A stretch of 64,000 bases of DNA from Pseudorasbora parva (taxonomy: Eukaryota > Chordata > Actinopteri > Cypriniformes > Gobionidae), in contig NC_090188.1 of assembly GCF_024679245.1 (NCBI RefSeq), positions 37,168,992-37,232,991 on the forward strand, in the 5' to 3' direction. Below, piece after piece: positions 1-11,165 of the stretch (within the stretch, counting starts at the first letter, position 1; each line of letters begins with the position of its first letter). The notes beneath the pieces were generated by a model that saw only the letters and a program-made list of their open reading frames with translations, ran no database searches and was not told the origin of the DNA. The position numbers were made by a program, and so were the translations under genes.

Positions 1-120
1 TTGCATGTCACTGTTTCTAAATACTAAATTTGTTTTTGTGCAAGTGAGATGACCAAATACATGCTCACATTTAATCTAGAACAGGAAAAACATCATGTTT
101 ACACACAACGCCTCTGCACC

Positions 121-500
121 TTAAAGGGATATCTCACCCAAAGATGAAAATCACCCCATGATTTACTCACCCTCAAGTCATCCTAGGTGTATATGACATT
201 CTTATTTTAGACAAATACAATCTGAGTTATAATAAAAATATTCTGGCTCTTCCAAGCTTTATAATGACAGTGAATGGCTGTTTCGTTTTGAAGTCCCTAA
301 AAGTGCATCTATCCATCATAAAGTGCTCTGCATGGTTCCAGGGGGGTAATAAAGGCCTTCTGAAGCGAAGCGATGCATTTGTGTAAGAAAAATATCCATA
401 TTTAAAACTTTACAAACTGTAATCTCTAACTTCCTCTAACTGTCGTACTGGCGTTCCAGCGTACAGAAGTTCCTGTGACGAACGCAGAACCCCCAACAAT
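121..500. repeat. TTAA-flanked MITE-like repeat, one end
   Basis: The segment starts at a TTAA followed by AGGGATATCTCACCCAAAGA and then a CTCACCCTCAAGTCATCC stretch. This matches the start of a very common cyprinid non-autonomous DNA repeat (typical form AGGGATAGTTCACCC). A related end in opposite orientation lies at 20740-20884 (GGGTGAACTAACCCTTTAA). Only this terminus is recognised; the inner boundary is approximate. Confidence 0.6.
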
Positions 501-1569
501 GATTGCATGACAAACATTGCTTCAGAGTACTTTGTGAATTATGTTAAAATAGTTAATTTTTTATTAATTGATGTACTTATTCCTTGTATTAGGCGTTTGA
601 CACAGCAGTGCTCATACAGAGAGAGCATTCACCCACACTCTTCTGATTAGCTGTGACAAACTACTTGTCCATAAAATCTTAAGGCATTGCGTAACAATGT
701 TATTGTTATTTCTCCAAGGCAATTTAGGGAAAAAACATTTGGGACAATGCTAAAACACAACTAAGACCTCCATGAAGTCTCCTGAGCTATGAATGAGCAA
801 CCTTTGAGCAATAACATTCTCCTCCAGGAACATATGGCCTAATGATGTGAGGTGGCATTTTTGTTTTTTTGTTTTTCCAGAAAACTACCAGGAGACCCAC
901 TCTTGATTCACCTCCAAGTTAATGTGCTGATATTTTGAATTTCCTGAGCTAATTTGCCCTCTTTCTTCACTTCTCTGGGGAAATATTGTCTTGGCAAACA
1001 TGGCTGTTTATTTCACTTAAATGGGGCACTAATTCACCCAGTTTGTATAATTAAAACGGCACATACAACAGAGAGTGGCATTTTATTTAGCAGCTAATTG
1101 TGCCGACACCAGGGACCAAGACGTTTTATGTATTCAGCATACAGAAGCTTGAGGCAGAGGATGGAAAAGGGCTAAAAAAGACAATATCTTCTCCTCCTTA
1201 ATGTGTTGCTTGAATATCAAACAGGCAAGTGTTTTTTGTTAATCACACTAAACTCTACTGGGAAATATCAAGTTGCTTTTTAACATCACAGATGTGTTAT
1301 AATTATTGTACAATACAGGCTCACCATCCCATCAGACATTATAAAGTCCTTCGTTTCCGACAGATGCAATTCACAGAAGTAGATTAACAACTCTCTCCAC
1401 TGTACAATACTGGTCTGCACAACTGAAGGCATATGGCACAGGTCTAGGTCACTTTCTCATTTTTATAGATGAGAATAACTAACTAGTTATACTAGTTCTC
1501 CTTAATTTAATTTATAATAGAATAAATATTAATAAATTATTAATTATTAATAAATTATTAGTAAATATT
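501..1569. other. Non-coding stretch, no gene seen
   Basis: AT-rich sequence without a long open frame, RNA gene or recognisable transposon end. It could be unique intergenic or intronic DNA. Confidence 0.5.
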
Positions 1570-1570
1570 A

Positions 1571-1690
1571 ATATAATATAATATAATATAATATAATATA
1601 ATTAATATAATATAATATAATATAATATAATATAATATAATATAATATAATATAATATAATATAATATAATATAATATAATATAATATAT
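1571..1690. repeat. (ATAAT)n microsatellite
   Basis: About 120 bp of almost perfect five-base repeats of ATAAT, with one irregularity near 1611 (ATTAAT). It is flanked upstream by imperfect TAAATTATTAA sequence, from which the array may have grown. Confidence 0.95.
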
Positions 1691-1778
1691 AAAAAAAGTC
1701 AAGACTTTAAAGTCAGCATAAAACAGCTTTCACAATCCATTCACAATTTGAGTAGATTATGAAGAGTGATCTTTGAAG

Positions 1779-1921
1779 AGGATCCAGAACTATGCTGAAC
1801 ATGAATACAAGTTTGCTGTTGACTGTGGAGTGGTTTGGGTCACTCTTTTTGAGATGGTCACCAATTATTCCCAGCCAGGTGTGCTATACCTATCACTGCC
1901 TGAGACTTACAAACCAGCAGA
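1779..1921 (+). CDS. Candidate isolated exon or exon remnant, unknown protein
   Basis: One frame is open for about 47 codons and ends directly at GA|GTAAGTA, a strong-looking splice donor, with an in-frame stop (TAA) if read through. The predicted peptide has mixed, protein-like composition (it includes the stretches YAEHEYKFAVDCG and VVWVTLFEMV) and does not resemble a transposase or a low-complexity shadow frame. The upstream in-frame stop at 1767-1769 forces any acceptor to 1777-1780 (AG dinucleotides), where the polypyrimidine tract is poor. There is no in-frame ATG, so it would be an internal exon. I cannot name the protein. It may equally be a chance open frame or a piece of an unrecognised mobile element. 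No matching second exon was found in the window. Confidence 0.25.
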
Positions 1922-2550
1922 GTAAGTAACATCTTGCTGACACCTGGGTAATGTGTTTATTCCAGTGACCTTGTGACATTTTGCCGTAACTACCTGTACT
2001 ATTACCATTTATTTTTTGGTTATGGATTGCAACTTCTATAACCCTCTTGAAAGAGAAACAGCTATTTTATGCCACTGAGAGGCATGTCAGAAAACAGCTG
2101 ACTGGTAGCGGTCCAAAAACTATCCAAAAAATATCCTAAGAAAAACTATAGAACAACAATAGTTAGTTAAATCATCTAGCTGATATTTGTTATACAGCCC
2201 TGCTAATGGCAGGACATTTTCCAAAGAATTTTCTCATTGAATAAGAAATTGTATTTTGTATCATTTTTCTTTAACTTTTTTTCACTTTCTTTATTTTCTG
2301 CCTATATAAACATAATTGAGCTTTTTTTTCTTTGCATATTTTTGAGAAAACGAAGACATTCACGATAAACAAAAAACAATGTGATATATAACTGAGCTAT
2401 GTTTTTATTTATGCGTTGCTGAATGAAGCAGGTAAGCAAGTCACAGTTAGTTCATGATACACTGTTTCAAATGCTGCATCCCAATTCACATCAGTCCTAA
2501 ACAGCATTTGAAATTAGAATAATTGTGTCCCAATATGTCCCTAAATCAAC
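1922..2550. other. Non-coding stretch, no gene seen
   Basis: AT-rich flank between the candidate exon and the Tc1 element. No open frame, RNA or repeat end recognised. Confidence 0.5.
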
Positions 2551-3718
2551 TAAAGAATTATTAGGAACACCATACTTGACCCCCTTTCGCCTTCAGAACT
2601 GCCTTAATTCTACGTGGCATTGATTCACCAAGGTGCTGAAAGCATTCTTTAGAAATGTTGGCCATTATTGATACGATAGCATCTTGCAGTTGATGGAGAT
2701 TTATGGGATGCACATCCAGGGCATGAAGCTCCTGTTCCACCACATCCCAAAGATGCTCTATTGGGTTGAGATCTGGTGACTGTGGGGGCCATTTTAGTAC
2801 AGTGAACTCATTGTCATGTTCAAGAAACCAATTTGAAATGATTCAAGCTTTGTGACATGGTGCATTATCCTGATGGAAGTAGCCATCAGAGGATGGGTAC
2901 ATGGTGGTCATAAAGGGATGGACATGGTCAGAAACAATGCTCAGGTAGGTCGTGGCATTTACACGATGCCCATTTGGCACTAAGGGGCCTAAAGTTTGCC
3001 AAGAAAACATCCTCCAGACCATTACACCACCACCACATGCACAGTGGTAACAAGGCATGATGGATCCATGCTCTCATTCTGTTTACGCCAAATTCTGACT
3101 CTAGCATCTGAATGTCTCAACAAAAATCGAGACTAATCAGACCAGGCAAAATTTTTCAATCTTCAACTGTTCAATTTTGGTGAGCTTGTGCAAATTGTAG
3201 CCTCTTTTTCCTATTTGTAGTGGAGATGACTGGTACCCGGTGGGGTCTTCTGCTGTTGTAGCCCATCTGCCTCAAGGTTTTGCGTGTTGTGGCTTCACAA
3301 ATGCTTTGCTGCATACCTCGGTTGTAACGAGTGGTTATTTCAGTCAAAGTTGCTCTTTTATCAGCTTGAATCAGTCGGACCATTCTCCTCTGACCTCTAG
3401 CATCAACAAGGTATTTTCGCCCACAGGACTGCCGCATACTGGATGTTTTTCCCTTTTCACACCATTCTTTGTAAACCCTATAAATGGTTGTGCGTGAAAA
3501 TCCCAGTAACTGAGCAGATTGTGAAATACTCAAAACGGCCCATCTGGCACCAACAACCATGCCATGCTCAAAATTGCTTAAATCACCTTTCTTTCCCATT
3601 CTGACATTCAGTTTGGAGTTCAGGAGAACACCCCTAAAAGCATTGAAGCAAATGTGATTGGTTGATTAGATAATTGCATTAATGAGAAATTTAAAAGGTG
3701 TTCCTTATAATCCTTTAG
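2551..3718 (-). mobile_element. Tc1-like DNA transposon, decayed, about 1.17 kb
   Basis: The left end reads TAAAGAATTATTAGGAACAC and the right end, reverse complemented, reads TAAAGGATTATAAGGAACAC: short terminal inverted repeats with about two mismatches in 21 bp. Between them lies a Tc1/mariner transposase in minus orientation broken into several frames. Size (about 1.2 kb) is normal for a simple Tc1-type element with short inverted repeats. It sits in otherwise unremarkable AT-rich DNA. Confidence 0.85.
2561..3599 (-). pseudogene. Tc1-like transposase pseudogene
   Basis: Reading from 3599 downwards, the first 142 residues carry the paired-like helix-turn-helix DNA-binding region (start MGKKGDLSNFEHG, then SQSAQLLGFSRTTIYRVYKE). 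A second open piece at 3058-2843 carries the second catalytic aspartate in HQDNAPCHKA. The third piece, upstream of and including 2743-2561, carries SPDLNPIEHLW with the catalytic glutamate and then the C-terminal helices. The region 3170-3059, which should hold the first catalytic aspartate, is crossed by stops or frameshifts, so no full-length enzyme can be made. Family role: cut-and-paste transposition into TA sites. Inactive copy. Confidence 0.85.
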
Positions 3719-4801
3719 GTAAATGTGCTTGCATATAATATTCTGTTATTAAGCCCCAGAGCCCCACAAAAGGCACAAACAATTTATAGAGCAGTATCAA
3801 CATTTTGTGCACTATATTAAGTTTTCTGAAGCCATTCCATAGTTAATTATGAGGTACAGATGTCATTAAGTCATTTAATTCAAGTTCACATAAATGCTTT
3901 CATGATCGGCTGCATCTGTCAGTCATTCTCCATTCAGCTTTTGAACTGTGTCATGTTTGGTTAAGCCCTATCTCTATAAATATAGTTACTTGTTTTTCAA
4001 TAATGTATTTTACAATAATGTGTAACGTTTTTGTTTTTTTTACAACGTGTAACATACCAGTATTTAATTTGTTATTTTTCTTTATAATGAAGTTTGTATG
4101 TAGTAGATTGTGCATAACACAAAAGAGTGATTATCAGTTCAACACACTGAGGTATAGAAATTTTACATTGAATTTTTAAACAGTTCTGAAAAAATCGTAT
4201 CGTTGCATCATACCTAATTACAACTTGTAAGTAGTACAAAAGTTGCTTTTACTTAAAAGAGTACAAAACTTAAAGGCAGTGTAAGTAGGCGAACTGGATA
4301 ATTTCAGGACTGTTTGATTCATTTAATGAATGTTTTGAGACATTATGAAGCCATTCTGAGAAGTGAACTGCCGTGTAAATAAACAAACGGTGCCTTCACT
4401 CAGAAACCAACAGCGCATTTATTTATTTGCTGGCAAGCTAAATTATAATAGTCATCTGGCTTTGAGAAGTTAGATGTCTGTATTAATATACCAAATTTAG
4501 CCTTTCATCCAGCCCATTTTTTCTTGCATGGTGGTTTTTTGGCTGCATTTAATTTGAGGAATTAAATGGTGATTTGCCTTGTGGCTTTGAGAGGTCTAGA
4601 TGTCTATATAAAGAGCTGAAGGTCGCTACTCGAGCACTGTCATTGCGATTGGGGGTCGAGTCAATGCTTGCAGCCAGAAGTCATCCTAGGAGCGGACAGA
4701 TCTTGGGACCATTATCCTCTTGATGATGGGCTCAGGACTTGAAGACTAGGCCCCTCTGGGGTGGGAAGTCTTGGCATATCTCTGAAGTATAAATTTCAGA
4801 G
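3719..4801. other. Non-coding stretch with a TATA-like box
   Basis: No open frame of note. A TATA-like motif CTATATAAAG lies at about 4603-4612, followed by a GC-richer region (4620-4770) that resembles the start of a transcribed repeat, but no element could be named. Confidence 0.35.
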
Positions 4802-5354
4802 TTTTTTAACCACACTTATTTTTGCACCGCGGAACGTTTTTCAATGAGTTTCGACGGACCAATTATACTGAAACACCAACTAGCGCTCACGACTTACGAG
4901 CGTCTATGCTCACGAGTCACGACAACAAACCATAGTGAACATGAACGAAGAAGCTGATGAGACCGCTTTGCTTGGCCCCGTGGATGGGAAATTTTGTTTT
5001 AAAAAAACGAAAGGATGAAAGCGTCGACAAGAGCATGGTTGTGTGCAAGCTATACAACAAGGAATTTGCGTATCACCGCAGCACATCGAGCCTCAAATAT
5101 CACAAATATGCTTTTGCTACACTTAATGGCAAATATTGCACTGGTCTGCTGGACTGACATAAATAAACAATATTTTGTTGATTAAGCTTATGTATTCAGT
5201 CATTATTCAACGGTATACTAAAAATCCATGTGAAAAATTACTTATTGTTCTCAGGTCAAATATTTATATGCAATTAAAATGCGATTAATTTCGATTAATT
5301 AATTACAAAGCCTCTAATTAATTAGATTAATTTTTTTAATCGAGTATCGGCCCT
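4802..5354 (+). mobile_element. 5'-truncated non-autonomous hAT copy carrying a BED-finger remnant
   Basis: The sequence from ACCACACTTATTTTTGCACC to the end ATCGGCCCT is the same family, in opposite orientation, as the complete copy at 38057-38717, whose ends read TAGGGCCGGGACT. Here the first ~100 bp of the family (the TAGGGCCGGGACTTTAACGC end) are missing, so it is truncated at about 4802. The 3' terminal region is rich in ATTAATTA/TTAATCG as in the complete copy. Confidence 0.75.
4957..5157 (+). pseudogene. BED-type zinc-finger fragment of a hAT transposase
   Basis: A 66-codon open frame ends in a natural-looking stop. It contains VVCKLYNKEFAYHRSTSSLK, the core of the BED/C2H2-like finger at the N terminus of ZBED-like hAT transposases. 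The usual CxxC pair is reduced to CxxY, and the distal histidine/cysteine part is truncated by the stop after KYCTGLLD, so no metal site can form as in the family. An upstream ATG at 4941 (MNEEADET...) is one frame away, indicating a frameshift before the finger. The catalytic and dimerisation regions of a hAT transposase are absent. The same remnant, with the same Cys-to-Tyr change and same stop position, is at 38258-38443. Confidence 0.7.
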
Positions 5355-5580
5355 TTTTTATAAAAGGGTGCCAACAACTGTGGCCAGCGTGTTTTGGAGA
5401 AAAGCATTTATTTCATAATGTGATTTACCCACATTTTCAATTATTTTACTTTAAATGAAAGGTAAGATTTTTGTGATTTTTTTGAATAAAAGATCAAAAA
5501 GGAAAAACAATGCAGATTTATTTTGTACAGCCATATTTTATCATATTTACCAGGGGTGCCAACAATTTTGGCAGTTTGAC
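5355..5580. mobile_element. Terminal fragment of a Tc1-like element
   Basis: AGGGTGCCAACAACTGTGGC at the left and CAGGGGTGCCAACAATTTTG at the right resemble the repeated terminal-region motif of fish Tc1 elements (AGGGTGCCAAtAATTgTGG type). It lies directly after the hAT end. No transposase sequence is present. Confidence 0.5.
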
Positions 5581-6459
5581 CAATAACTAGGTTGGACTAC
5601 ACTTGCCGATAACCGATAGTTTTTAAAATAGATACTGGATAAAACATATCACTAAGTGAAACAGTGCTGAACTTTATTACAAAAAAATTAAAAAACAGTA
5701 CTGAACCATGAAAATGTGCTAAGTTGCATATGTAAATATATATTAAAATAATAAGTTCTAACAGAAAAATATTCAGAAAATAACTAAAACATTAAAATAT
5801 TACAAATAAATGTTTCTTTAGCTATAACCTAGAAACATGTATGTGAATGTCAGGTAACAGACTGCAAGTCCCATTTGTTAACAAGGATGTATTAGCTTAT
5901 TTAGATAGCTTACATTAAATGCATTATGCAATATACATTTTACAGCATGCATTAATAATTGAGCAATACAATTGTACCTTAATCATTCATGTTAGTTCAT
6001 AGTGCATAAAAAGGATAAAAGATTGAACTAACAATGAATAATACTTCTACAGCATTTATTAACTTTACTTAATGTTAAAAATTGAATATTATTTTATTAT
6101 ATTAAGTGTTATAACTTCATATAAATCCTAACAGTTTGCTTTTTTAGAACACTTGACGGTTTTCTAATCAAAATAACAATATGTATTGAAATCGAATGCG
6201 TTTCTGATTTGTTTATATTTCTGTCGGATGCATGGCGATACAAATCACATTCTCACATCACTAGTTGTTACATGGTTTTAGCATCATGTTAGCCTCAACG
6301 ACAAAGTACATACATGCTGCTGTTCTTTCCCTGCTGAACTATCTAGTCAACAAATCACTTTCAGTGTTTTAAATGCGCATCAGATGTGTCAGTGCGCTCT
6401 GTACAGTTTGTTCTCTGTGAAGCGTGCAGCCTTGTGTTAATGTAAACAACATTAGTGAT

Positions 6460-6549
6460 TAGGGCTGTCAACGAATATTCTAAATTCGAATATATTTTCG
6501 AATAGTTTTTAAAAAACGAATTTCGAAGGTGAAAATTAATATTCAAATT
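6460..6549. mobile_element. hAT left-terminus fragment
   Basis: TAGGGCTGTCAACGAATATTC followed by alternating ATTCGAATA repeats is a typical Ac-like hAT start. No matching right end with target duplication was found. Confidence 0.5.
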
Positions 6550-7078
6550 AAGGCCTAGTCCACATGGACAGTGTGTGCGTTTTAAAAAAAAATCCCATCC
6601 ACACATGCTCGGTTTTAAAGAAATCCCCGTCTACATGAAAGAGCAGGCCTCTACGCTCTACGCTGTCAAGAGCATGCCACACCAGCAGGCCTAGAATTTC
6701 ATTCTGACACCTCTGTTCCACAATGTAATAATATACCTGAGCATGTATCTGTCTACATGATACAAGCAGCCCTTTTAGCACAGTTACTATCAGCAACATG
6801 TGGGCTACGTCCGCCATTGCACAGAATCGTCAACCATAGGGTCGTCAACAAAGCAGTCAGCGGCGAACAATCTGACGTCAAACACAGCGGATAACGGCAA
6901 AGGCAAAAACGCTGGTTTCACTTTCTACAAGACGACGCTGCAACCGGAGTTTATGAAAATCCTCACCCTGGCAGGGGTTTTCAAAAAATTCCGGTTTTCA
7001 TTGACCTGATATTGCGTTTCCGTGTGGACGAACGGCCGAACCGTGTAAAAAAAGTCACGGTTCATGTGGACAAGCCCC
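6550..7078. mobile_element. Non-autonomous element with AGTCCACATGGAC-like inverted ends
   Basis: The left end GGCCTAGTCCACATGGACA and the right end CATGTGGACAAGCCCC are imperfect inverted repeats. Internal motifs such as CCGTGTGGACGAACGGCC echo the ends. Size about 530 bp, no credible coding region; old MITE-like relic. Confidence 0.5.
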
Positions 7079-7649
7079 AAAAAAATGCCCGCGGTAGTAG
7101 AGGCGTGGCTGTCTGCTTTGCGAGTGAGCGCGCATGGGGGTTCAGGAACAGGTCACAGGAGTCACTGCTGAAAGTTGACTTGTCCTGCATGGAAGATGAC
7201 AGAAAGTGCAGAGCCCAACTCGACCGCAGCAGAGGAAGCGGTTTTAACCCTCCAAAATCTAAAGCCATGTCTGAAAGCACTTTGGATTTTGGTCTATAGG
7301 AGGTAAAATTGTTAAGCCACGAGATATTGTATGAAGCTATGTAAGATACAGTTAGCATACAATGCCTCATTTTATTTAACATTAAACAGAAACACTAAAT
7401 TGCAGGCTACTGTACTGACTGAAGAGATATTGCATGAATAAAGGATAAATGCACTGCTACCACTGGTGTGATTATTTACTGTTTCATGTCATGGAGAAGT
7501 TCCATGTTTAGCACAGCAGAGCTTGCTCGGAGCGTTCAATATGCTGTAAAACTTAAATTAATATTAATAATATTTGTTTCAATCACTGAATGAAGCCTGC
7601 TATATTTGGGATATCAGCACTCAAAGTTTGTTCATTTAAACCATTATCC

Positions 7650-7833
<184 letters not shown>

Positions 7834-8225
7834 TGCGCTCTTGGCCATTAGCTAATTTACTTGTTTTTGTGTAATACGTTGTCAAATATGTATAAACTTA
7901 AATAGACAACCTATACAAGTAGTTGTGTCTCTGCATTAATTTGTCCTGTAATTGACGTAATGCGCATTATTGACAAAAGTTTGTTTTAGAGAGAATATTC
8001 AAATGTCATTTTTGAGCAATTTTGACAGGCCTATTAGTGAGTTTTTTATTTGGCCTCTAGAAGTCTCGTGCTATATAATGCCAGCAGACCCTTCACATTT
8101 GCTCCCCCAATGGACGCAAACCAGAAAAACTATCTGTATTGATTTTTGCGATAACTGATTGTTCCACCAATCAGCTATCGGTGCCAATTATTAATTGGCA
8201 AAACCGATGAATTAGTCGACCTCTA

Positions 8226-8651
8226 ATTTTGACCACCACTGTAGTTTGATCTACAGTCCAAAACTCAAAGTGCTTTTTTATCTCAAACTCATATCGAAGT
8301 TATTAGGGGTTGTCACTCGTCATGTCACACAGGTTAATCTCCATTGTCCTCCATTTTTTTGGCAAAATACCAGCAGCAGCCGATAGGGGTGTAAAATTGG
8401 TGAGAATTTTCTTTTTAGATTTTGCAACGCCTACTGCACTTTTGGAATTCTTTATTTTCTTTCTTGGAATTCTTTATTTTTCTGCTTGTTTGTGAGTTGT
8501 TACAATTATCTTTTTTTTTTATTTGTATAAAAATAATAGTGTACATTTGTTTCAAATAAATTCGCAATTTTTTTTAATTAATTTTTTTTACTTGTGTTAA
8601 TTGGTCCGATCGATTGTGCAATCGATTTTCAAACATAAAGTGACAGCCCTA
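8226..8651. mobile_element. hAT right-terminus fragment
   Basis: Ends in AAAGTGACAGCCCTA, the complement of a TAGGGCTGTCACTTT hAT start, preceded by paired ATCGATTGTGCAATCGAT sequence near 8608-8625. The matching left end is not seen. Confidence 0.45.
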
Positions 8652-10340
8652 TTCAGACGCTAACTATATTCGGTCAGGGTATCCTTTATAGCTTCCGCGG
8701 TACACTATCATGCATCACGGGATGACGTTGCACCAATGAGTGTCTCATTGGGAACAATGGTCGTAACCTGAGATGTTTTTCAAGCTTGTGCCAAATCGTT
8801 AAGCCCTAAAAGGATTCTGGCCTTTAAAAAAAAGAACAAAATTAGACAGTAACAGGAAAAAAATTCCCCTACCCAGAAGGCATGACATTGTATGTCTTTT
8901 TGTCAATTTTTGGGCTCTTTTTTTCTATGCAGCAAAATTACCCCAATCAAACTAGAATGATGAATTGTTTCCAAATAAAGCTATTTAGTAATCTGGTGAA
9001 ACTTGTATTTTTTTCATACTGCAATGTATGACAGAAAGACACAATATCACGACATCAGCTTTTTCCAATATTGTGCAGCCCTAATCAAGATTTTGTATTC
9101 GCTTGTTTTAGTGTCACTACACGAAAATGTTGTCAATGAATATTGGAAATGTTCCTGTTTATCATTTAATTATTGTATTATACAGTCAGCCACCTTTTTT
9201 CTTAGAATTGCATCAGCTATTTAAAACCCTACTGGTTGACATGTCATATATACAGTAGGTCTATGTGTAGTCACAAACAAAAAAAAAAATGAGTGTAACC
9301 CTTCAAATATCACCTCCATTATATGTAGTGAATCAAAAGGGTTACATTTGAGCTGAGAAAAACAAAGCAAACAGGATGTGACTTCATATTGAGCATCACA
9401 CAATAACATGCATGAAAAATACCCGTCATCAGATATGATATTAAACAAGCATTAGAATGTGAAGTGGTTGTTTTGTTTTGAAACACAAGCCTCATTTTCT
9501 CTTTATGGTCCAGCTGGAGTTTTGCTTGAAAAGTCTAAGCCAAAGTGTAGATACTGAAACCGTGATTGATTCCTTCTGGCCCTTAAAAACAGCAACATCT
9601 AATCATGTTACCAAATTGGAGCTGCATGGAAGAATTACCCAGACCACTATGAAATTCAAGATTACAACTCCAGATAATTGACATCATTCTGAACACTCCC
9701 CGTTATCTCAAAGATGATTGTTTTCCTAGTAAGTCAAACATCACTATCAAGATCAACGCATGAGTGCTTGATTGCTCTCTTTGATTTCTGCCAGCTGATT
9801 AGACTCGGATATACAGGCTATATCTCATATTAACGATCAAATAATCCTATAGTGATGTATTGTTAAATTCGACTGTATATTGAAACTTGCAGCTGACTGA
9901 TATGGGTGATTTAGGAAATAACTTCCTTTTTATACAGCTCTCTCACAGCTCACCAAAACACACATATTGAATAAAGTAACATTAGATTTTTAGGCGGTTA
10001 AACAACCATGATGCCATGCAGGTGGTGGAGTTATAACTTCTGCTAATTAATCAGTGCAACTTTAACAATTTGAACCAGAGTCGGACCCGGAACAAGATGA
10101 CAGCCCCAATGAAATTCGACAATTAACCCCATGCCTTTCAAAGATCGTAGGCGGCCTCAGATTACTATTGTTCAACATTCACTGCTCGTTAAAACATCAC
10201 ACTCTTACTTTATCTGGACAAACTCAGTATCATCAGACAGATTAAAGACTCCAGTTTCGATATTTGAACACTGTTTATGATAAAACTGCTTTGCAGTAAC
10301 ATTCATTTCTTAATTTATGTCAGGAGTCAACTTGACATCA
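8652..10340. other. Non-coding stretch, no gene seen
   Basis: Several short open frames occur (for example 9003-9224 and 9478-9681), but their composition is AT-driven and none resembles a protein family. No repeat boundary recognised. Confidence 0.5.
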
Positions 10341-10381
10341 TGACTGCGTAAACATACACGCCACTTTTTAAAGGCAAGTGA

Positions 10382-10595
10382 CGCCGCGTGATCCCGCGTG
10401 CACGTCTACGCCGCGTGATCCCGTGTGCACGTCTACGCCGCGTGATCCCGCGTGCACGTCTACGCCGCGTGATTCCGCGTGCACGTCTACGCCGTGTGAT
10501 TCCGCGTGTACGTCTACACCGTGTGATACCGCGTGTATGTCTACGCCTAAACGAACCATCATCTGCGCGTGTATGTCTACGCCGTGTGATTCCGC
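10382..10595. repeat. 27-bp minisatellite, CpG-rich, about 7 units
   Basis: Tandem 27-bp units containing GCCGCGTGATCC and GCGTGCACGTCTAC. The first four units are nearly identical, then units become richer in TG/CA, and the last one is separated by a unit with a different left half (AAACGAACCATCATCTGCGC). Because 27 is divisible by three, all frames give nine-residue peptide repeats; these are artefacts. It lies in a region resembling a cyprinid repeat with ACGCCACTTTTTAAAGGCA. Confidence 0.92.
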
Positions 10596-10904
10596 CAACC
10601 TGATCTGACAGAATTAATATTTATAGCCTAATTTTATATTTTCTTATAACTTATAACTCCTCTCCTACCCTAACCTACCCACTCTCAACAATATAAAACA
10701 CGTAACAGGCAAATAAATGTATTGCAAAAACGGACCAAAAAACAGTATAAAAGTATTAACTCATGTTGCATTCCAAGTCTTCTGAAGTCATACATGTGAA
10801 TCATGTGAAGAACAGAGTTGATATTAATGTTTTAGTCGCTGAAATGATGATTGCGCCCCTTCATGAACAGAACACTTGTTAATATTTCTGAGTCAAATGA
10901 CACA

Positions 10905-11165
10905 TGAATGGACTGCATTTATATAGCGCTTTTAACAGACCCTATGGCCATCCAAAGCGCTTTACATTTTGCCTCACATTCACCCATTCATACACCGACA
11001 GCGATGTCAGCCATGTAAGGTGCCATCCAGCTCGTCGGGAGCAGCTGGGGTTAGGTGTCTTGCTCATGGACACTTAGACACTTGGTCAAGTGGAACCGGG
11101 GATCGAACCACCAACCTTTCGGTTTGTAGACAATCTACATGAACCACTGAGCCACTGCCACCCCG
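10905..11165 (-). repeat. tRNA-derived SINE
   Basis: On the minus strand the element begins near 11165 with a tRNA-like head: box A TGGCTCAGTGG about 10 bases in, then box B GGTTCGATCCC about 45 bases later, both close to the RNA polymerase III promoter consensus. The body contains GAGCAAGACACCTAACCCC and ends with AAAGCGCTTTGG and AAAAGCGCTATATAAATGCA, motifs of a tail widespread in fish SINE-like repeats. The head is not a functional tRNA gene: it is continuous with the SINE body and the cloverleaf is degraded. Confidence 0.8.

Noticed and set aside
10368..10608. Three overlapping open frames with nine-residue repeats
   Set aside because: Produced by a 27-bp minisatellite (a multiple of three); no start context or family resemblance.
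11090..11165. A functional tRNA gene on the minus strand
   Set aside because: Boxes A and B are present, but the sequence continues into a SINE body and the acceptor and anticodon stems do not form a proper cloverleaf.
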